Source of the DNA: Janthinobacterium sp. TND4EL3
GTDB taxonomy: Bacteria > Pseudomonadota > Gammaproteobacteria > Burkholderiales > Burkholderiaceae_D
Direction of reading: 5' to 3'
Length of the DNA: 64,000 bases
Assembly (NCBI RefSeq): GCF_900156175.1
Contig: NZ_FTMV01000007.1
Span: 62,001-126,000 of the forward strand
The notes beneath the pieces were generated by a model. That model ran no database searches, was not told the DNA's origin, and was given only the letters and a program-made list of their open reading frames with translations. The first letter of the stretch is position 1; every line of letters begins with the position of its first letter. A program made the position numbers and the translations under genes. Shown here piece after piece: positions 61,355-64,000 of the stretch.

Positions 61355-62461
61355 ATGAAAACCAAAGCAGCGATTGCCTGGAAGGCGGGCGCCCCGCTGA
61401 CCATCGAAGAAGTCGACCTGGCCGGCCCGCGCGAGGGCGAGGTCTTGGTCGAGATCAAGGCCACGGGCATTTGCCACACCGATTACTACACCCTGTCCGG
61501 CGCCGATCCCGAAGGCATCTTCCCGTCCATCCTGGGCCATGAAGGGGCCGGCATCGTCGTCGACGTGGGGCCGGGCGTGAAAAGCCTGAAAAAGGATGAC
61601 CACGTCATTCCCCTGTACACGCCGGAATGCCGCCAGTGCAAGTTCTGCCTGTCGCAAAAGACGAATCTGTGCCAGTCGATCCGCTCGACCCAGGGCCGCG
61701 GCCTGATGCCGGACGCCACCTCGCGCTTTTCCATCGACGGCAAGCCCATCTTCCACTACATGGGCACCTCGACCTTTTCCAATTACATCGTCGTGCCGGA
61801 AATCGCGCTGGCAAAGATCCGCGAAGACGCGCCGTTTGACAAGGTCTGCTACATCGGCTGCGGCGTCACCACCGGCGTGGGCGCCGTGCTGTTCACGGCC
61901 AAGGTCGAGGCGGGAGCCAACGTGGTCGTGTTCGGCCTGGGCGGCATCGGCCTGAACGTGATCCAGGCGGCGAAGATGGTCGGCGCCGATAAAATCATCG
62001 GCGTCGACATCAACCCGGCGCGCCAGGCCATCGCGCGCAAGTTCGGCATGACGCATTTTGTCAACGCCAGTGAAGTGGAAAACGTGGTCGATACCATCGT
62101 GCAGCTGACGGACGGCGGCGCCGACTACAGTTTCGAATGCATCGGCAACACCACCACCATGCGCCAGTCGCTGGAATGCTGCCACAAGGGCTGGGGCCAG
62201 TCCATCATCATCGGCGTGGCGGCAGCGGGCCAGGAAATTTCTACCCGTCCATTCCAGCTCGTGACGGGGCGCGTATGGAAAGGTTCCGCCTTCGGCGGCG
62301 CGCGCGGCCGCACGGACGTGCCGAAGATCGTCGACTGGTATATGGAAGGCAAGCTCAATATTGACGATTTGATCACGCACCGTCTGAAGCTCGACGACAT
62401 CAACCAGGGTTTCGACCTGATGAAGAGCGGTGAATCGATCCGCTCCGTCGTGCTGTATTAA
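61355..62461 (+). CDS. frmA: S-(hydroxymethyl)glutathione dehydrogenase / class III alcohol dehydrogenase
   Basis: A 368-residue zinc-dependent dehydrogenase for glutathione-bound formaldehyde. It has the catalytic zinc ligands Cys40 (TGICHTD) and His62 (GHEGAG), the structural zinc cysteines 92, 95, 98 and 106, and the Rossmann GLGGIGLNV. No FrmB esterase is adjacent. Two terminators follow. Confidence 0.96.
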   Translation: MKTKAAIAWKAGAPLTIEEVDLAGPREGEVLVEIKATGICHTDYYTLSGADPEGIFPSILGHEGAGIVVDVGPGVKSLKKDDHVIPLYTPECRQCKFCLSQKTNLCQSIRSTQGRGLMPDATSRFSIDGKPIFHYMGTSTFSNYIVVPEIALAKIREDAPFDKVCYIGCGVTTGVGAVLFTAKVEAGANVVVFGLGGIGLNVIQAAKMVGADKIIGVDINPARQAIARKFGMTHFVNASEVENVVDTIVQLTDGGADYSFECIGNTTTMRQSLECCHKGWGQSIIIGVAAAGQEISTRPFQLVTGRVWKGSAFGGARGRTDVPKIVDWYMEGKLNIDDLITHRLKLDDINQGFDLMKSGESIRSVVLY

Positions 62462-62472
62462 TGCATTGAGAT

Positions 62473-62493
62473 ACGCCGTACCACGGCGTTTTT
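62473..62493 (+). terminator. First of two tandem terminators after frmA
   Basis: A 7-bp stem (62473-62479 with 62483-62489) and three-base loop, then five Ts. Confidence 0.7.
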
Positions 62494-62494
62494 G

Positions 62495-62521
62495 CGGAGG
62501 CTTCGGCCTCCGTTTTTTTTG
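62495..62521 (+). terminator. Second of two tandem terminators after frmA
   Basis: A 7-bp stem with the stable TTCG tetraloop (62495-62512) followed by nine Ts. It starts two bases after the first terminator. Confidence 0.9.
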
Positions 62522-62653
62522 CTTGCCGCTTTGCCATCCATCGCGCCTATCTGCCGCCCAGGCGGGTCTTCTTGCCGCCTGTCGCACCGCGCTGGAGGAC
62601 AGGTTCGGTTGCCGCTACAGTCAACGCTCCCCTACTTTTGCGACGAGGCAGCC

Positions 62654-63508
62654 ATGTCCACTTCCCACCGTTTGATCCTCAGCCTGGCCGGTATCTTGCT
62701 TGGCGGCAGCGCGCTGGCCGTGCAGCCGCCGGAGCCGCCCGCGCCGCCGGCCGCACCGGCCGCGCCGAGCAAGCACATCAATATTTCCATGGGCAGCGGC
62801 GATGGCTACGCGCTTGTCGACAGCAGCGAGGATAGCGTCACCATGGCCGGCACCGATGTCGACGGCCAGCAGATCAAGCAGCTGCAGCGTTCGCTCAAGG
62901 GGCATTTCCTGTGGTTCCGCGACCAGGGCAAGGGCTATGTGACGCAGGATGCCGCGCTGCTGGCCCGCGTGCGCGACGCCTGGAAGCCGTCACAGGATCT
63001 GGGCTTGCAGATGAGCGGCCTGGGCAAGCAGATGAGCGAACACGGCAAGGCGATGGGCGAACTGGGCAGCAAGATGGGCGCGCATGGCGCCGCGCAGGCG
63101 AACGTCGGCGCGCGCGATGTGGCGCAACTGCAGGCGCTGGGCCGCCAGCAGCAGGAACTGGGCCGCAAGATGGGCGAGGCGGCGCGCCGCCAGGCGCAGG
63201 CGACCACGGAGACGGCGCGCCGCGCTGCCGGGCGCGAGGTGGAACGCCTGCAGCAGCAGATGGAAGATGCGCAGGACGCGATGGAAGAGGTCAACGACCG
63301 CATTGCCGCCGCGCAAGAGCGCGAGGCAGACAAGGTGGATGTGCTGTCGCGCCAGATGGATCAGCGCAGCAAGCCGATGGAAACCCTGGGCAAGCAAATG
63401 GAAGCGCTGGGACGCCAGCAGGAAAAGGCCACCAAGGCGGCCGACAAGGCCACGCGCCAGGTGATTGCCCAGGCCCTCAGCGAGGGCAAGGCTAGACTGG
63501 TGCGCTGA
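62654..63508 (+). CDS. Exported coiled-coil protein with LGKQM-type repeats
   Basis: A 284-residue protein with a Sec signal peptide (ending near GGSALA) and a Pro/Ala-rich linker (PPEPPAPPAAPAAP). The middle is a small beta region (SMGSGDGYALVDSSEDSVT). The second half is an almost continuous coiled coil with repeated Gly-Lys-Gln-Met units (SGLGKQMSEHGKAMGELGSKMG, and later METLGKQMEALGRQQ). It is likely periplasmic. I do not recognise a family, but similar Met-rich tails occur in some M56-type sensor proteins. The ATG at 62654 has GAGG upstream. Confidence 0.7.
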   Translation: MSTSHRLILSLAGILLGGSALAVQPPEPPAPPAAPAAPSKHINISMGSGDGYALVDSSEDSVTMAGTDVDGQQIKQLQRSLKGHFLWFRDQGKGYVTQDAALLARVRDAWKPSQDLGLQMSGLGKQMSEHGKAMGELGSKMGAHGAAQANVGARDVAQLQALGRQQQELGRKMGEAARRQAQATTETARRAAGREVERLQQQMEDAQDAMEEVNDRIAAAQEREADKVDVLSRQMDQRSKPMETLGKQMEALGRQQEKATKAADKATRQVIAQALSEGKARLVR

Positions 63509-63521
63509 GTGTTGTGCCGCA

Positions 63522-64000
63522 TCAGCGCGCCAGCGGCCTGCGCATCAGGCAGCGCAGCGCCGGTTCATGCCCGTCCTGCGCTTCGCGCGCCAGCTTGCGC
63601 GCATGTCCCGCGCCCAGCGCCACGGCGTCGATTTCGCTGAAACCGTGGCGCGCATAGTAGGGCCCGTTCCACGGCAGGTGGCGGTAGGTGCTCAGTGTCA
63701 GCCAGGCGCACCCCAGGGACTGGGCGTGGGCCGTGGCCGCATCGAGCAGGCGCGTGCCCAGTCCCTGTCGTTGCTGCGGCAGGGCGACGGACAATTCCAC
63801 GATGAACAACTGCCCGTCCAGCAGCTCGGCGCCCAGGAAACCCACGGGTGCATTCTGTCCATCGGCGGCCACCCACAGGCAGTCGTGCCGCTGCAGTTCC
63901 TGTAAGGTGTCCAGTGGCAAGGGCTCCCCTTGCGCCAGCCACGCCAGTTCTTCCCCTGCCTGGGCAAACAGGGCTGCGGCGCTGCGCTCGACCTGGGCCA
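63522..64000 (-). CDS. GNAT family N-acetyltransferase (partial, 5' end outside window)
   Basis: The frame stays open to the right edge, so the start is not in the window. At least 159 residues are visible, with the acetyl-CoA site in ELSVALPQQRQGLGTRLL, then LTLSTYRHLPWNGPYYARHGF, a typical GNAT pattern. The gene is convergent with the coiled-coil gene, leaving 13 bp between stops, with no terminator visible. The substrate is unknown. Confidence 0.85.
   Translation of the reverse strand, partial: AQVERSAAALFAQAGEELAWLAQGEPLPLDTLQELQRHDCLWVAADGQNAPVGFLGAELLDGQLFIVELSVALPQQRQGLGTRLLDAATAHAQSLGCAWLTLSTYRHLPWNGPYYARHGFSEIDAVALGAGHARKLAREAQDGHEPALRCLMRRPLAR

Overview
The window is about 64 kb of GC-rich chromosome from a Gram-negative betaproteobacterium, most likely a member of the Oxalobacteraceae such as Janthinobacterium. 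This is inferred from gene neighbourhoods (rplM-rpsI-argC-bactofilin-erpA, anmK-M23-tyrS-dtd, dusB-fis-purH-ruvCAB), from Burkholderiales-type porin and Smg proteins, and from codon bias. No database search was possible. I see no prophage, insertion sequence, CRISPR array, rRNA or tRNA; this is mostly ordinary chromosome with a few accessory patches.

Layout. 0.3-2.8 kb: a large secreted zinc-protease lipoprotein. 2.9-9.4 kb: fmt and def on the minus strand, then dprA, smg and topB. 9.5-13.7 kb: a carboxymuconolactone-decarboxylase-like protein and a minus-strand phosphate-scavenging operon (two alkaline phosphatases plus a His-rich periplasmic protein) behind a recognisable Pho box. 13.9-17.5 kb: an MBL-fold protein, a DsbA-like protein, a catalase with a striking 5' leader hairpin, and a small DUF4279-like protein. 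17.6-24.2 kb: two adjacent ABC-type systems, one with an ABC permease fused to an M1 peptidase, the other NatAB-like. 24.4-29.3 kb: coq7, an OsmC protein, rplM-rpsI, argC, a bactofilin and erpA. 29.5-36.4 kb: anmK and an M23 peptidase, diverging from tyrS-dtd, a PEBP protein, a phosphoglycerate-mutase-like protein and dusB. 36.6-41.4 kb: fis, purH, ruvCAB and a YaiI protein. 41.5-45.1 kb: an OmpA-like protein with an ice-binding-type adhesin lipoprotein, and a DUF2147 protein. 45.2-49.6 kb: valS and a porin. 49.6-55.8 kb: a signalling cluster (GGDEF-EAL protein, Crp/Fnr regulator, hybrid histidine kinase, REC-PAS protein). 55.9-60.4 kb: a TPP riboswitch and thiC-S-G-D-E. 60.5-64 kb: an ANTAR response regulator, the glutathione-dependent formaldehyde dehydrogenase, a coiled-coil periplasmic protein and a truncated GNAT acetyltransferase.

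Points that a routine annotation would miss: (1) a 20-bp inverted repeat immediately after a good promoter upstream of the catalase, whose right arm contains the Shine-Dalgarno; (2) a 74-bp intergenic repeat present three times (25.6, 38.5 and 61.2 kb) with a compensatory base change in its hairpin; (3) a Pho box and -10 element placed correctly for the phosphatase operon; (4) two mutually exclusive anti-Shine-Dalgarno segments downstream of the TPP aptamer; (5) a palindrome between the Crp/Fnr regulator and the divergent GGDEF-EAL gene; (6) nested stems between erpA and anmK.
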